A stretch of 64,000 nt of DNA from Burkholderia sp. SRS-46 (GTDB lineage Bacteria; Pseudomonadota; Gammaproteobacteria; Burkholderiales; Burkholderiaceae), in the NCBI RefSeq assembly GCF_004343775.1, contig NZ_PTXL01000009.1:434001-498000 (forward strand). Reading direction: 5' to 3'. Positions 1 to 10,100 of this stretch are shown here, one piece after another (within the stretch, counting starts at the first letter, position 1; each line of letters starts with the position of its first letter). The translations under genes were made by a program, and so were the position numbers. The notes under the pieces were generated by a model. It saw nothing but the letters and a program-made list of their open reading frames with translations, did not search any database and was not told the DNA's origin.

Positions 1-114
1 TGCGGGAAGCTCCCGGTAGCGCCGCGCCACGCGCCGCCGCCGGATCACGGCAGGGCTGCGGGCAAGCGCACGGTGTCGACACGAGCCGCCCTTTGGCCGC
101 TTGCGCAGCCAATA

Positions 115-153
115 CGCCCCCGCCCCGCTCGGGTCTCGAGCGGGGCGGGGGCG
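115..153 (-). terminator. Long GC-rich hairpin after the binding-protein gene
   Basis: A perfect 17-bp inverted repeat (115-131 with 137-153) surrounds a 5-base loop, 17 bases past the stop codon at 170. The stem is almost all G and C. Only a short TATT follows it on the minus strand, so it may act as a terminator with a weak U-tract or as a 3' end stabiliser. Confidence 0.6.
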
Positions 154-169
154 TGGGCGGGTACTCCGT

Positions 170-1291
170 TTAGTTGGCGGCGACCGTCTTGGTCGCGTCC
201 TTGTGCCACGTGTAGACGACGAACTTGAACGCCTTCAGGTCGCCCTGTGCGTCGTACGCGACCTTGCCGATCGGCGTGTCGAACGTCGCCTTGTGCATGT
301 ACGCGGCGACCTTCGTCGGATCGGTGGTCTTCGCGCCCGCGATCGCTTCGGCGATGATCTTCACCGCTGCGTAAGCCGGCATCTGGAACGGGCCGTTCGC
401 GTCGCGCTTCTTGTCCGCGAACGCCTTGATGAGCGGCGCGTTGGCCGGATCGGCCGTGAAATCGGCCGGCAGCGTGACGAGCATGCCTTCCGACGACGGG
501 CCGGCGATCGCCGTCACGTCCTTGTTGCCGACGCCTTCAGGCCCCATGAAGGTGGCCTTCACGCCCTGCTCGCGCGCCTGGCGCATCAGCAGGCCCATTT
601 CCGGGTGGTAGCCGCCGAAGTAGACGAAGTCGACGCCTTGCGACTTCAGCTTCGTGATGATCGCCGAGTAATCCGAATCGCCGGCGTTGATGCCTTCGAA
701 CAGCACGACCGGGATCTTCGCGGCTTCGAGGTCCTTCTTCACCGACGACGCGATGCCCTGGCCGTACGACTGCTTGTCGTGCAGCACCGCGACCTTCTTC
801 GGCTTCACGTTGCCGATGATGTACTTCGCGGCGGCCGGGCCTTGCTGGTCGTCACGGCCGATCGTGCGGAAGATGAAGTGGCGCTTCTTGCCTTCGGTCA
901 GCTGCGGCGCGGTGGCCGACGGCGTGACCATCACGATGCCTTCGTTCTCGTAGATGTCGGAGGCCGGAATCGTCGAGCCCGAGCACACGTGGCCGATCAC
1001 GTACTTGATCTTCTGGCTGACGATCTTGTTCGCGACCGCGACGGCCTGCTTCGGCTCGCATGCGTCGTCCATCAGGACTGCTTCGAACTTGTTGCCGCCC
1101 GCGCCGCCTGCCGCATTGACCTGTTCGATCGCGGTCAGCGCGCCGGCCTTCACCATGTCGCCGTATTGGGCGACCGAGCCGCTCATCGGCCCGGCGATGG
1201 CGATCTTCACGGTTTCCGCTTGCGCGGCGGCGGCGCCGGCGGCGAACAGCACGGCGGCGAGGGAAATGGACGTAAGACGGGACAGCGTCAT
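170..1291 (-). CDS. Branched-chain amino acid ABC transporter substrate-binding protein (LivK type)
   Basis: This 373-residue periplasmic binding protein should deliver leucine, isoleucine, valine or a related ligand to a Liv-type ABC importer. Residues 1-24 form a signal peptide ending around AQAET. The mature start VKIAIAGPMSGS is typical of the LivJ/LivK family (peripheral-binding-protein fold, type I). The frame is open back to 1390, but I chose the ATG at 1291 because GAGGAG lies 6-8 bases upstream and the signal peptide begins there. No permease or ATPase genes are adjacent, so it is an orphan binding protein in this window. A near-consensus promoter lies about 280 bases upstream. The exact ligand cannot be read from the sequence. 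Confidence 0.9.
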   Translation of the reverse strand: MTLSRLTSISLAAVLFAAGAAAAQAETVKIAIAGPMSGSVAQYGDMVKAGALTAIEQVNAAGGAGGNKFEAVLMDDACEPKQAVAVANKIVSQKIKYVIGHVCSGSTIPASDIYENEGIVMVTPSATAPQLTEGKKRHFIFRTIGRDDQQGPAAAKYIIGNVKPKKVAVLHDKQSYGQGIASSVKKDLEAAKIPVVLFEGINAGDSDYSAIITKLKSQGVDFVYFGGYHPEMGLLMRQAREQGVKATFMGPEGVGNKDVTAIAGPSSEGMLVTLPADFTADPANAPLIKAFADKKRDANGPFQMPAYAAVKIIAEAIAGAKTTDPTKVAAYMHKATFDTPIGKVAYDAQGDLKAFKFVVYTWHKDATKTVAAN

Positions 1292-1571
1292 CAGGAGCTC
1301 CTCGATGTTGTTAGTCATACGGGCAAAGGCGGCATGACTTGCGCAATCGAACAGCACCCGGGGCGAGAACATGGGACACGCCCGAGACACGGAGACGGAC
1401 CTGCGGCGTAACGAGACTTGTGCGGGGCCCGGCTCTTACCATCCCCGAAGGGAATGAGTGGTTCGGAAAGACAACGTGATGCGTCTTGCATTGCGCAAGC
1501 GTTTCGCCTGCCCCGCTTGCCGAACCGCATGTCGGAGGGATGGTCCGACAGCCGTTGGCAAGGCAGTCGAA

Positions 1572-1602
1572 ATTATATGGGCGTTTTTCAATCATCTGTC
1601 AA
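1572..1602 (-). promoter_or_regulatory. Probable sigma-70 promoter of the LivK-type gene
   Basis: On the minus strand a perfect -35 TTGACA (1597-1602) and a perfect -10 TATAAT (1572-1577) are separated by 19 bases, slightly longer than the usual 17. Transcription would start near 1565, leaving a 5' leader of about 270 bases before the ATG at 1291. Confidence 0.5.
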
Positions 1603-2051
1603 AAATGCCGGCCAACCAAGGGAAAACACGTAGGATTGCCCTGGTGTACGGTGGCAATGGCGGCGCAACCTGATTTAAAAGGGCACGGTTGCCGGCAGCG
1701 CAATCCGGTTGCGATCGCAGCCGGGTGCCGGGCGCCTTGCCTTGTCCGGCAAGGCGTTCTGGAATCCGTTCCATTCGGATGTCACGCGGCGCGATGCAAC
1801 GCGCCGGGGCGGAACGGCGACGCGCCCGGATGGCATGCGGAGGGGGCACCATTGCAGTGCGTCCTGCCGTGATCGAAACCCATTCAATTTGCCCACTATT
1901 TGGCGTTGCACGAAAGCTCGTCGTTATATTCATGAAATAATGCAAAGCCGTTTTCGCAGTCCAGCCAGCCCCGCGCCACGATGCGCCGCCTCACCGCCAG
2001 CCAGCGATCTGCCCGTTTCTTTCAACGCATGTCGCTTGCCTTGCCTCGCCT
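1603..2051. other. Intergenic region, no gene seen
   Basis: This is the divergent spacer between the LivK-type gene and the exported protein at 2052. Several small frames are open on both strands, but none has a ribosome binding site or a protein-like composition. A mildly AT-rich patch at 1885-1950 is the likely promoter zone for the plus-strand gene. No confident -35/-10 pair was found. Confidence 0.4.
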
Positions 2052-2699
2052 ATGAATCACCCCTTTCGCTTCGCTCCCGCTGCCGCGCTCGCCGGGGCGC
2101 TGTTCGCCATGACAGCCTGTGCGTGGAGCCAGGACGTTCCCGGCCGTGACGCCGCCGGCACGAACGTGTTCCGTGCCGAGCGGCACGCGACGAACGGCGT
2201 GCGCGTCCAGGGCGACGCGGATGCCGGACGCTATGCCGCGCCCGCGACGCGCAGCCCGTTCGATACGGACGACACGCGCGAGCTTCAGATGTCCGGCGGC
2301 CGCCTCGTGCCCCGTGAACCGGAAGACCGCCCTGACGACGCACGCTGGCCGGCGAACCGTGTCGAACTCGGCGCGGGCGGCGCAGACGGCCTCGGCCGCC
2401 GCGTGCCGGAGCACGAACGGCGTGCGCTCAATTGGGATGCGTATCTGAAGGCCAACGGCACGCCGTACGGCACCGGCTTTTCCGAAACGCAGGCGTTTCC
2501 GCCGTCGAACCCGCGCGTGCCGACGCGTCCGTACGACCGCGCGCGTGGCACGCCCGGTGCGCCCGGCGTGCCGAATCCGTATGACCCGTCGGTGCCGCAG
2601 CCCGAGACACGCACGTTCTACGACGACGGCGCCGGCACGCGTTGTACCGCGACGGGCGGCACGGGCACGTCGCGGTCGTCGTGCGATATCCGGTGGTGA
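2052..2699 (+). CDS. Hypothetical exported protein
   Basis: The predicted protein has 215 residues. Residues 1-27 look like a signal peptide: a short basic start, a hydrophobic AAALAGALFAMTACAWS stretch, and probable cleavage around AWSQD. A cysteine at residue 23 could make it a lipoprotein, although the lipobox MTAC is imperfect. The remainder is hydrophilic, rich in Arg, Asp, Gly and Pro, and probably largely unstructured. The C-terminal part has proline-rich short repeats (TPGAPGVPNPYDPSVPQP) and a final Cys pair that could form a disulfide. I see no enzymatic motif. No good Shine-Dalgarno sequence precedes the ATG, so the start is less certain than the frame. Confidence 0.6.
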   Translation: MNHPFRFAPAAALAGALFAMTACAWSQDVPGRDAAGTNVFRAERHATNGVRVQGDADAGRYAAPATRSPFDTDDTRELQMSGGRLVPREPEDRPDDARWPANRVELGAGGADGLGRRVPEHERRALNWDAYLKANGTPYGTGFSETQAFPPSNPRVPTRPYDRARGTPGAPGVPNPYDPSVPQPETRTFYDDGAGTRCTATGGTGTSRSSCDIRW

Positions 2700-2830
2700 C
2701 GGCTCGCATGGCGAGCGATCGTTCCGCCTTCACGTCCGGCTGATCCGCACGCCTCCGGTTACCTAAAATGGATTGAACCAGCCCGCTCCACCCATCGCGG
2801 AGGATCGACGGCGCGATGCATCCGTCGGTC

Positions 2831-2853
2831 ACGCCAGGACGTTCCCCTGGCGT
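2831..2853 (+). promoter_or_regulatory. Hairpin in the leader of the DUF3303 gene
   Basis: ACGCCAGG (2831-2838) pairs perfectly with CCTGGCGT (2846-2853) around a 7-base loop, about 30 bases upstream of the ATG at 2885. There is no T-tract, so it is more likely an mRNA leader structure or a protein-binding site than a terminator. Confidence 0.3.
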
Positions 2854-2884
2854 CGATTGGTCAGCGGATAGAAGGAGGTAAGCC

Positions 2885-3166
2885 ATGAAATTCTTGCTGA
2901 CTTTCACTTGGGCCCCTGACACGCAATCCAGGGCGGAAGCCATCGACCGGTTCAGGCTCACCGGCGGACTCCCGCCTTCGGGCGTCACGCTGCTGGGCCG
3001 ATGGACCCGAGCGGACCTGAGCGGCGGCTTCGACCTGCTCGAGACGGACGACGTGAAGAAACTGACCGAGTTCGCGTACATGTGGAGCGACCTGATGGCG
3101 CTCGATATCGCGCCGGTGCTCGACGATGCCGAATTGGGCGAGGTTCTGGGGCGTGTGATGAAGTAG
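2885..3166 (+). CDS. DUF3303 domain-containing protein
   Basis: The predicted protein is 93 residues long and cytoplasmic, with no signal peptide. The N-terminal MKFLLTFTWAPDTQSRAEA, the central GLPPSGVTLLGRWTRADLS and the LLETDD segment are typical of the DUF3303 family of small dimeric alpha/beta-barrel-like proteins with no assigned function. A strong AGGAGG sits 5 bases upstream of the ATG, which fixes the start. It stands alone, with a hairpin in its leader. Length matches the family. Confidence 0.8.
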   Translation: MKFLLTFTWAPDTQSRAEAIDRFRLTGGLPPSGVTLLGRWTRADLSGGFDLLETDDVKKLTEFAYMWSDLMALDIAPVLDDAELGEVLGRVMK

Positions 3167-3261
3167 ATCGCGCGGCGCGTGTTCTACGACGATGGGGCCG
3201 GCAGGCTAAAGATGTCGGCCACCACCGTTAACTACAGGACGCCGTTGACGGCGCGATCGCC

Positions 3262-3381
3262 ATGCGCATCGGCGTGCTCGCTGCGTCGGACGGGCTCGAT
3301 CTCCAGGGCCTGTTGCGCACGCTGTTCGACGATCCGGATTTCGTGCGCGCGGGGCAAGCCGTGGCGGCGAAGACGGGATAG
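3262..3381 (+). pseudogene. Short open fragment, possible gene remnant
   Basis: A 39-codon frame (MRIGVLAASDGLDLQGLLRT to its TAG) has a protein-like composition, with an amphipathic DLQGLLRTLFDDPDFVRAGQ helix. An in-frame TAA lies just upstream, around 3229, and no ribosome binding site is visible. It reads like the C-terminal tail of a decayed gene, but I do not recognise the family. It may also be chance coding. Confidence 0.25.
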
Positions 3382-3441
3382 CGCCGCGATCGCCGGACGA
3401 CGCAAGCAGCGCGCCGTTCGCAACCCACCGTTCCGACGATC

Positions 3442-3780
3442 ATGGAACATTCGATCACGCTAAATGTGCCGACCGATCTGTCGCCGGAGGATTGGCAAAA
3501 GGTCGCGGCCGTCTATACGACACTGGACGGCTGGTTGGTCGATTCGAGCGGCGCCTGCTGGTACGGGCGCGAAGGCGACGCCCGATATATTTGGGCATCT
3601 GCGGAGCCTGGCGGGCTGCTCTTTTGCGGCCACGTCGAGCCAGGGTTATGGTGTGCTTCCCAGGGAATTCTGCGGTGCAGAACGAACGGAGTCCCATTCA
3701 ACGCCGCCCGATCGTCAATCGATACCGCAACTCGCACCCATCTCCGGCGCATTTGTCACCAAATACATATTCTGTTTTAA
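3442..3780 (+). pseudogene. Truncated small hypothetical protein gene
   Basis: The first 68 codons (MEHSITLNVPTDLSPEDWQK through the LLFCGHVEPG segment) look like a real small globular protein. They resemble, from memory, a family of about 95-residue hypothetical proteins of Burkholderia and Pseudomonas that continue with a conserved Trp-rich C-terminus. Here the sequence after about 3650 becomes low-complexity and basic, and the expected ending is lost. I therefore read it as a 3'-truncated gene whose frame now runs into AT-rich spacer. No good ribosome binding site precedes it. It sits in a degenerate zone between housekeeping-like genes and the NRPS. Confidence 0.4.
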
Positions 3781-4136
3781 AAAATTCTTAATATTCATAA
3801 TACCGAACCAAATGATCCATTTATTATGGATCGCGCTTCATTTATAAACGGTCGCTTCACAGAGGTTAATTTTTCGCCATCCCCGTGCTACAGTAGTTTT
3901 CAAATCTTTCGGTGACCTGATATCTCATGTCACCAAGTCGTGAATCCAGCCAAGGGACGCCACCCAATTTGACTGGTTCCGTCTTGCAAGTCAGGCACGC
4001 ATCCACGTGCTGATCGACGCATAAAAATCGGTAGGAACGGGTTCAGCTTTTCAATTTCTCGAACGCGCAACGATATTGAGCGCGCAACCGCTAATAATTC
4101 GCGCGCTGTCCGCGATGGGGTTGCTCGCATTAAATA
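3781..4136 (+). promoter_or_regulatory. AT-rich upstream region of the NRPS gene with two inverted repeats
   Basis: This leader is clearly more AT-rich than its surroundings. It holds GATCCAT-N5-ATGGATC at 3814-3832 and GGTGAC-N12-GTCACC at 3911-3934, both plausible regulator sites. A weak TTATTA/TATAAA pair near 3824-3851 could be a promoter. No lux-box was recognised. The composition suggests silencer (H-NS-like) binding or acquired DNA. Confidence 0.4.
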
Positions 4137-7100
4137 ATGCCGAGGACAATTTTGAATACCAAAGACCCTCAAGAAATCCTGGAGCTCACTGCGGCGCAGA
4201 TGGAAATGTGGTTTTCGCAGCAACTCGAACCCGACAACCCGTTGTTCGACAGCCGCGGTTATGTGGATATCAGAGGGTCGATACATTGCCCCACCTTCGA
4301 GGCAGCGCTACATCGTTTCATTCAGGATGCCCGGAGCCTGCATTTTCGCTTTATTGAATCATCGACGGGACCAGTGCAATTTGGATGCGACTTTGATTCA
4401 TTCGAGCTGAAATTCATCGATGCATCGAATGAGGCCGATCCATTTTCAGCTTGCTGGAATGCAATGCAGGCCGAGTCGAATAGCCCCTACGACCTGCTCT
4501 CCGGCAAGCTTTTCAGTCAAACGCTGTTCAAGCTGAGCGACGAACACCATATCTGGTACCAGCGCTATCACCATATCGTGATGGACGGCGCGAGCATTCC
4601 GCTCGCGACACGTCGGGTTGCCCAAATCTACACGGCACTCATGCGGCAACAGCCGGTTCCCGACTCGGACTTCGGGTCGATCGACCTGATGACGAACGGC
4701 GATCGTGCATACCGGGCCTCGTCGCGTTACGCGAACGACCGCCGGTATTGGCAAGACTACGTCGATACCCTGCCCGCCCCGGAGACGATCGTCGGTGCGG
4801 CCCCTCGCGCAAGCGGGTTTTTCAACCGGGCATCGGCACCGCTCCCGCTTGCGTTCATCGAACAACTGGACACGATCGAGGCGCGGATCGCGAAGTGGCC
4901 GCTCGTTCTCACGGCGATCGTGGCGGCCTACCTTTACCGGATGAGCAATGGCCGGATCACCGCGTTCGATTTTCCGGTAGCGGCGCGCACGAAGGAGACG
5001 CGCACGCTGCCCGGGATGTTCGCCAACATCTTGCCGATGCGGCTGCCGATCACGCCGCGCACGACGCTCACGGAATTGACGCGGCACGTGAGCACCGAAG
5101 TCCTCGCGCACATGAAGCACCAGCAGTTTCGCGTGAAAGAGATCAAGCAGATGCGCGGTGCGTTCGCAGGGCCTGTTTTCGGTCCCCGTATCAATATCGT
5201 TCCCTACGACAACCGGTGGGCATTCGGGGACAGTCATGCGACCTTGCATGCGCTCGCCAATGGCCTCGTCAACGATTTTTCGGTGACGGTGACGGGAAAT
5301 CCGCGCGATCCCGGGTGCACGCTGCACGTGGACGCGAATACCGAGCTTTACGACGATGCAAGCGTACAGGTCCATCGGAAGCGACTGCTCCACTTCATCG
5401 AGACGGCGCTTGCCGACCCTGAGCAGCCGATCGGACGGATCGACCTGCTCGACGCCGACGAGCGGCACTTGCTGCTGCACACGTGGAATGCGACGGAGGC
5501 AGCCTATTCCGAGCACCAGTGCATTCATGAGCGCGTCGAGGCCCAGGCACGGCAAACGCCCGAGGCCGTCGCGCTCGTCGCCGGTCACGAGCAACTCTCC
5601 TATGCCGCACTCAATGCCCGTGCCAATCGGCTCGCGCATCATCTCGTCACGCTCGGCGTCGGACCCGATACGCCCGTCGCCGTGTGCGCCGAGCGCAGCA
5701 TCACGATGGTCGTCTCGCTGCTCGCCGTGCTCAAGGCCGGTGGCGCTTATCTGTCGATCGATCCCGCCTATTCCAGTGCGCGGCTCACCCACGTCCTCGA
5801 CGATGCCAAGCCCCGTGTCGTGCTCGTCGATCCGGCCGGACGCGAGGCGCTCGCCGATGCGCATCTGGCGACGCACGACACGATCGATGTGACTGTCGAA
5901 TCGCCGCCGTGGGCCGCGCTGTCCCCGGACAACCTCCCGCCGCACCCGCTCGGATTGACCTCGCGCCATCTCGCCTACGTCATCTATACGTCCGGCTCCA
6001 CCGGCACGCCCAAGGGCGTCATGGTCGAGCATCGGCAACTCGCCAATCTCGTGACGTGGCATATCGCCCGCTTCGAACTGCACGCCGGCTCTCGCGTGCC
6101 CGCCACCGCGAGTCTGGCCTTCGACGCCAGCGTGTGGGAAATCTGGCCCGCGCTCTGCGCCGGCGCAGCCCTGTTGCTGCCTCCGGCAGGTCTGGCGTCC
6201 GATGCCGCCGCCTTGTTGCAGTGGTGGCGCCGGCAGTCCATGGACTGCGCGTTCCTCGTCACGCCGCTGGCCCTGCTCGCGATGCAGGACGAGCTGCCGA
6301 AGGAGCTAACGTTCCTGCTGATCGGCGGCGATCGCATCACCGCGCTGCCCACCGGGCTGCCGCCGTCTCTGCGCATCGTCAACAACTACGGCCCGACCGA
6401 AACCACCGTCGTCGCGACCTCCGGCGAGATCGTGCCGTCCTCCGGCGAGGCGGTCTATCCGATCGGCAAGCCGATCGCCAATACCCGCATCTATCTGCTC
6501 GACGAGTCTCAAGCGCTCGTGCCGTTGGGCGCGGTCGGCGAGCTATACATCGGCGGCGCGGGGGTCGCACGCGGCTACCTCAACCGTCCGGACCTCACCG
6601 CCCAGCGCTTCCTGCCCGATCCGTTCGCCCGCGCCGCCGGACAGCCCGATGCCCGCATGTATCGCACCGGCGATCTCGCCCGCTACCTGCCGGACGGCAA
6701 TATCGTCTTCCTCGGTCGCAACGACGAGCAGGTCAAGATCCGGGGCTTCCGCGTCGAACCCGGCGAAATCGAAGCGCAGCTCGCCACGCACGACGCCATC
6801 CGCGACGCCGTCGTCATCGCCCGACACGACGCCGCAGGCAATGCCCGGCTGCTGGCCTACGTGACCCTGCACGACGTCGCGCCACGCACCGAACTCGTTC
6901 GGCACTTGCGCGAGCATCTTGCGGCCCGGCTGCCCGAATACATGGTGCCGGCCGCGTTCGTCGTGCTCGACACATTGCCGCTCACCCCGAACGGCAAGCT
7001 CGACCGCCGCGCGCTGCCGGAACCGGACGACGACGCCTTCGTCCAGGCGCAGTACGAAGCGCCGCAAGGCGACATCGAGCAGACCGTCGCCGCGCTCTGG

Positions 7101-10100
7101 GCGGAACTGCTCGGCGTCGAGCGTGTCGGCCGGCATGACAACTTCTTTGCGCTCGGCGGACATTCGCTCATCGCCGTTCAGCTTATCGAGCGCTTGCGCC
7201 AAATCGGCCTGACGCTTGCGATACGGGATTTATTCGAGCAGCCGGCCCTGGCCGCGCTCTCCGCCACCCTCGGTCAATCGCGCGAAGTGGTCGTGCCGGA
7301 AAACCGGATCGGGCCCGACACACAAGTCATCACGCCCGACCTCCTGCCGCTCGCCGACCTGTCGCAAGGCGACATCGATCGTATCGTCACGCAGGTTCCG
7401 GGCGGCATCGCGAACATTCAGGACATCTACGCCCTTTCGCCGCTGCAGGACGGCATCCTGTTTCATCATGTCCTCAGCACGCACGGCGATCCCTATCTGC
7501 TGAGCGCGCATCTGGCGTTTTCCGATCGCGCGGCGCTCGATCGTTACCTTCATGCAATCGATCGCCTCGTCGAGCGGCACGACATCTTTCGCACGGCCGT
7601 ACTGTGGGAAGGTCTCGGCTCGCCGGTGCAGGTCGTCACGCGGCGCGCGCACGTCGACGTGACCAAACTCGCCCTCGACGACGCAAGCGAGCCCGTCGCG
7701 AAGCGATTGCTGGATCGCATCCATCCGGGGCGCTACAGGATGGATCTGACACAAGCGCCGCTCCTGCGCTTCGTGATCGCCGAAGCGACGGGAGGACGCT
7801 GGCACGCGCTCATGCTGCTCCACCACCTCGTCGGGGACCATTCCACCCTCGCGATCCTGAACGAGGAAGTTCAGGCGACGATCGCCGGACAGGCGCATCG
7901 CCTTCCCAAGCCGCAGCCCTATCGCAACCTTGTCGCGCATGCGCGTCTCGGGCTGCCCGCCAGCGCGCACGAAGCGTTCTTCAGCAAGATGCTGAAAGAC
8001 GTCGATACACCGACCCTTCCGTTCGGCCTCACGCTCGCGCATGACGACCTGGCGCCGCTGTACGAGGCGCGTCGAACAGTGTCGGCGGCGCTCGACGCAC
8101 GACTGCGTACGCTGTCGAGAAACACCGGCGTGAGCCTCGCGACGTTGTGCCATCTTGCATGGGCGCTCGTCCTGGCGCGCACGAGCGATCAGAAGCATGT
8201 CGTGTTCGGGACGGTGCTGTTCGGGCGCATGGCGGCCGGTGCGGGCGCCGACCGCACCATGGGCCTGTACATCAATACGCTGCCGCTGCGCATCGATATC
8301 GACGCGACCGATGTGCGCACGGCAGTTCGCGACACGCAGATCCGGCTCGCGGGTCTGCTGGCACATGAGCATGCCTCCCTTGCGCTGGCGCAGCGATGCA
8401 GCGGCATCGGCGCGAATGCGCCGCTCTTCAGCGCGCTGCTGAATTACCGCCACACCATGCGCATCGATGGTCACTCGCAGTGGCCGTCCGATGTCGAACT
8501 GCTGAGCGCGCACGAACGGACGAATTATCCGGTGACACTGTCCGTCGAGGATTATGGCGATGCACTCGAGCTTGCCGCGCAGGTCGTCGCGCCGGGGCTG
8601 CCTGAACGGATATGCGCGTACATGCAGTGTGCGCTGGAGCAACTGGCGAACGCGCTCGATGCGGGGGCCAGTCCGCTTGAACATCTGCAGGTGGTGCCCG
8701 AGGATGAGCGAGACCTGCTGATCCACGCGCTGAATGCGACGGACGCGCCTTACGACCGGCATCAGTATCTGCACGGGCTCTTCGAGGCGCAGGTCCGGCG
8801 TACGCCCGAGGCCACCGCGCTGATCTCCGGCGACGAGCGCCTCTCCTACGCCGAACTCAATGCGCGCGCCAATCGGCTCGCCCGTTACCTGATCGATCTC
8901 GACGTCGCCCCCGATACTCCGGTCGCCGTCTGCCTCGATCGCGGCACCCCGATGGTCGTCTCGCTGCTCGGCATCCTCAAGGCCGGCGGTGCCTATGTCC
9001 CGCTCGATCCCGCCTACCCCGGCCCGCGTCTCGCGCACATCCTCTCCGATGCCGCGCCCGCTGTCGTACTCGTCGACCCGGTCGGACGCACGGCGCTTGC
9101 CGACGCACTCGGCGATGCGCATCTGACGAAGCACGCGCTGGTCGATGTCAGTGTCGCGTCGCCGCCGTGGGATGCGCTGTCCTCGGACAACCTCGCGCCG
9201 CACACCCTCGGATTGACCCCGCGCCATCTCGCCTACGTCATCTACACGTCCGGCTCCACCGGCACGCCCAAGGGCGTGCAGAACGAACACGACGCCCTGG
9301 TCAATCGTCTGACCTGGATGCAGTCCGCCTATCGCCTCGACGCCCGGGACGTCGTGCTGCAAAAGACCCCGTTCAGCTTCGACGTGTCGGTCTGGGAATT
9401 CTTCTGGCCGCTTGCCAACGGCGCCACGCTCGTCATGGCCGCGCCCGGCGCGCACCGTGACGCCGACACTCTGACCGACGTCATCGCACAGTACGGCGTC
9501 ACCACCCTGCATTTCGTGCCGTCGATGCTCAGCGGCTTTCTCGAGGCGCCGGGCCTCGCGCGCTGCACGACGCTGTCGCGCATCATCTGCAGCGGCGAGG
9601 CCTTGCCGGTTGCAACCGCGCAGCGCTGTCTGGAGCGCTTGCCGCATGCGCAGCTGCACAATCTCTATGGCCCGACCGAAGCCGCCATCGATGTGACCGC
9701 CTTTACGTGTCCCGCCGATTTCGACGCGCAAGCCGTGCCCATCGGCAAGCCGATCGCCAATACCCGCATCTATCTGCTCGATGACGATCAGGCACCCGTA
9801 CCTTTCGGCGCGGTCGGCGAGCTATACATCGGCGGCGCAGGCGTCGCGCGCGGCTACCTCAATCGTGCGGATCTCACCGCCCAGCGCTTCCTGCCCGATC
9901 CGTTCGCCCGCGCCGCCGGCCAGCCCGATGCCCGCATGTATCGCACCGGCGATCTCGCCCGCTACCTGCCCGACGGCAACATCGTCTTCCTCGGCCGCAA
10001 CGACGAGCAGGTCAAGATCCGGGGCTTCCGCATCGAACCCGGCGAGATCGAGGCGCAGCTCGCCACGCACGATGCCATCCGCGAAGCCATCGTCATCGCC

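Noticed and set aside
4446..6083. Long open frames antisense to the NRPS gene (also 7230-9731, 12891-14300, 17586-19055)
   Set aside because: They are Arg-rich mirror frames produced by strong GC codon bias, repeat with the A-T duplications and have no family features.
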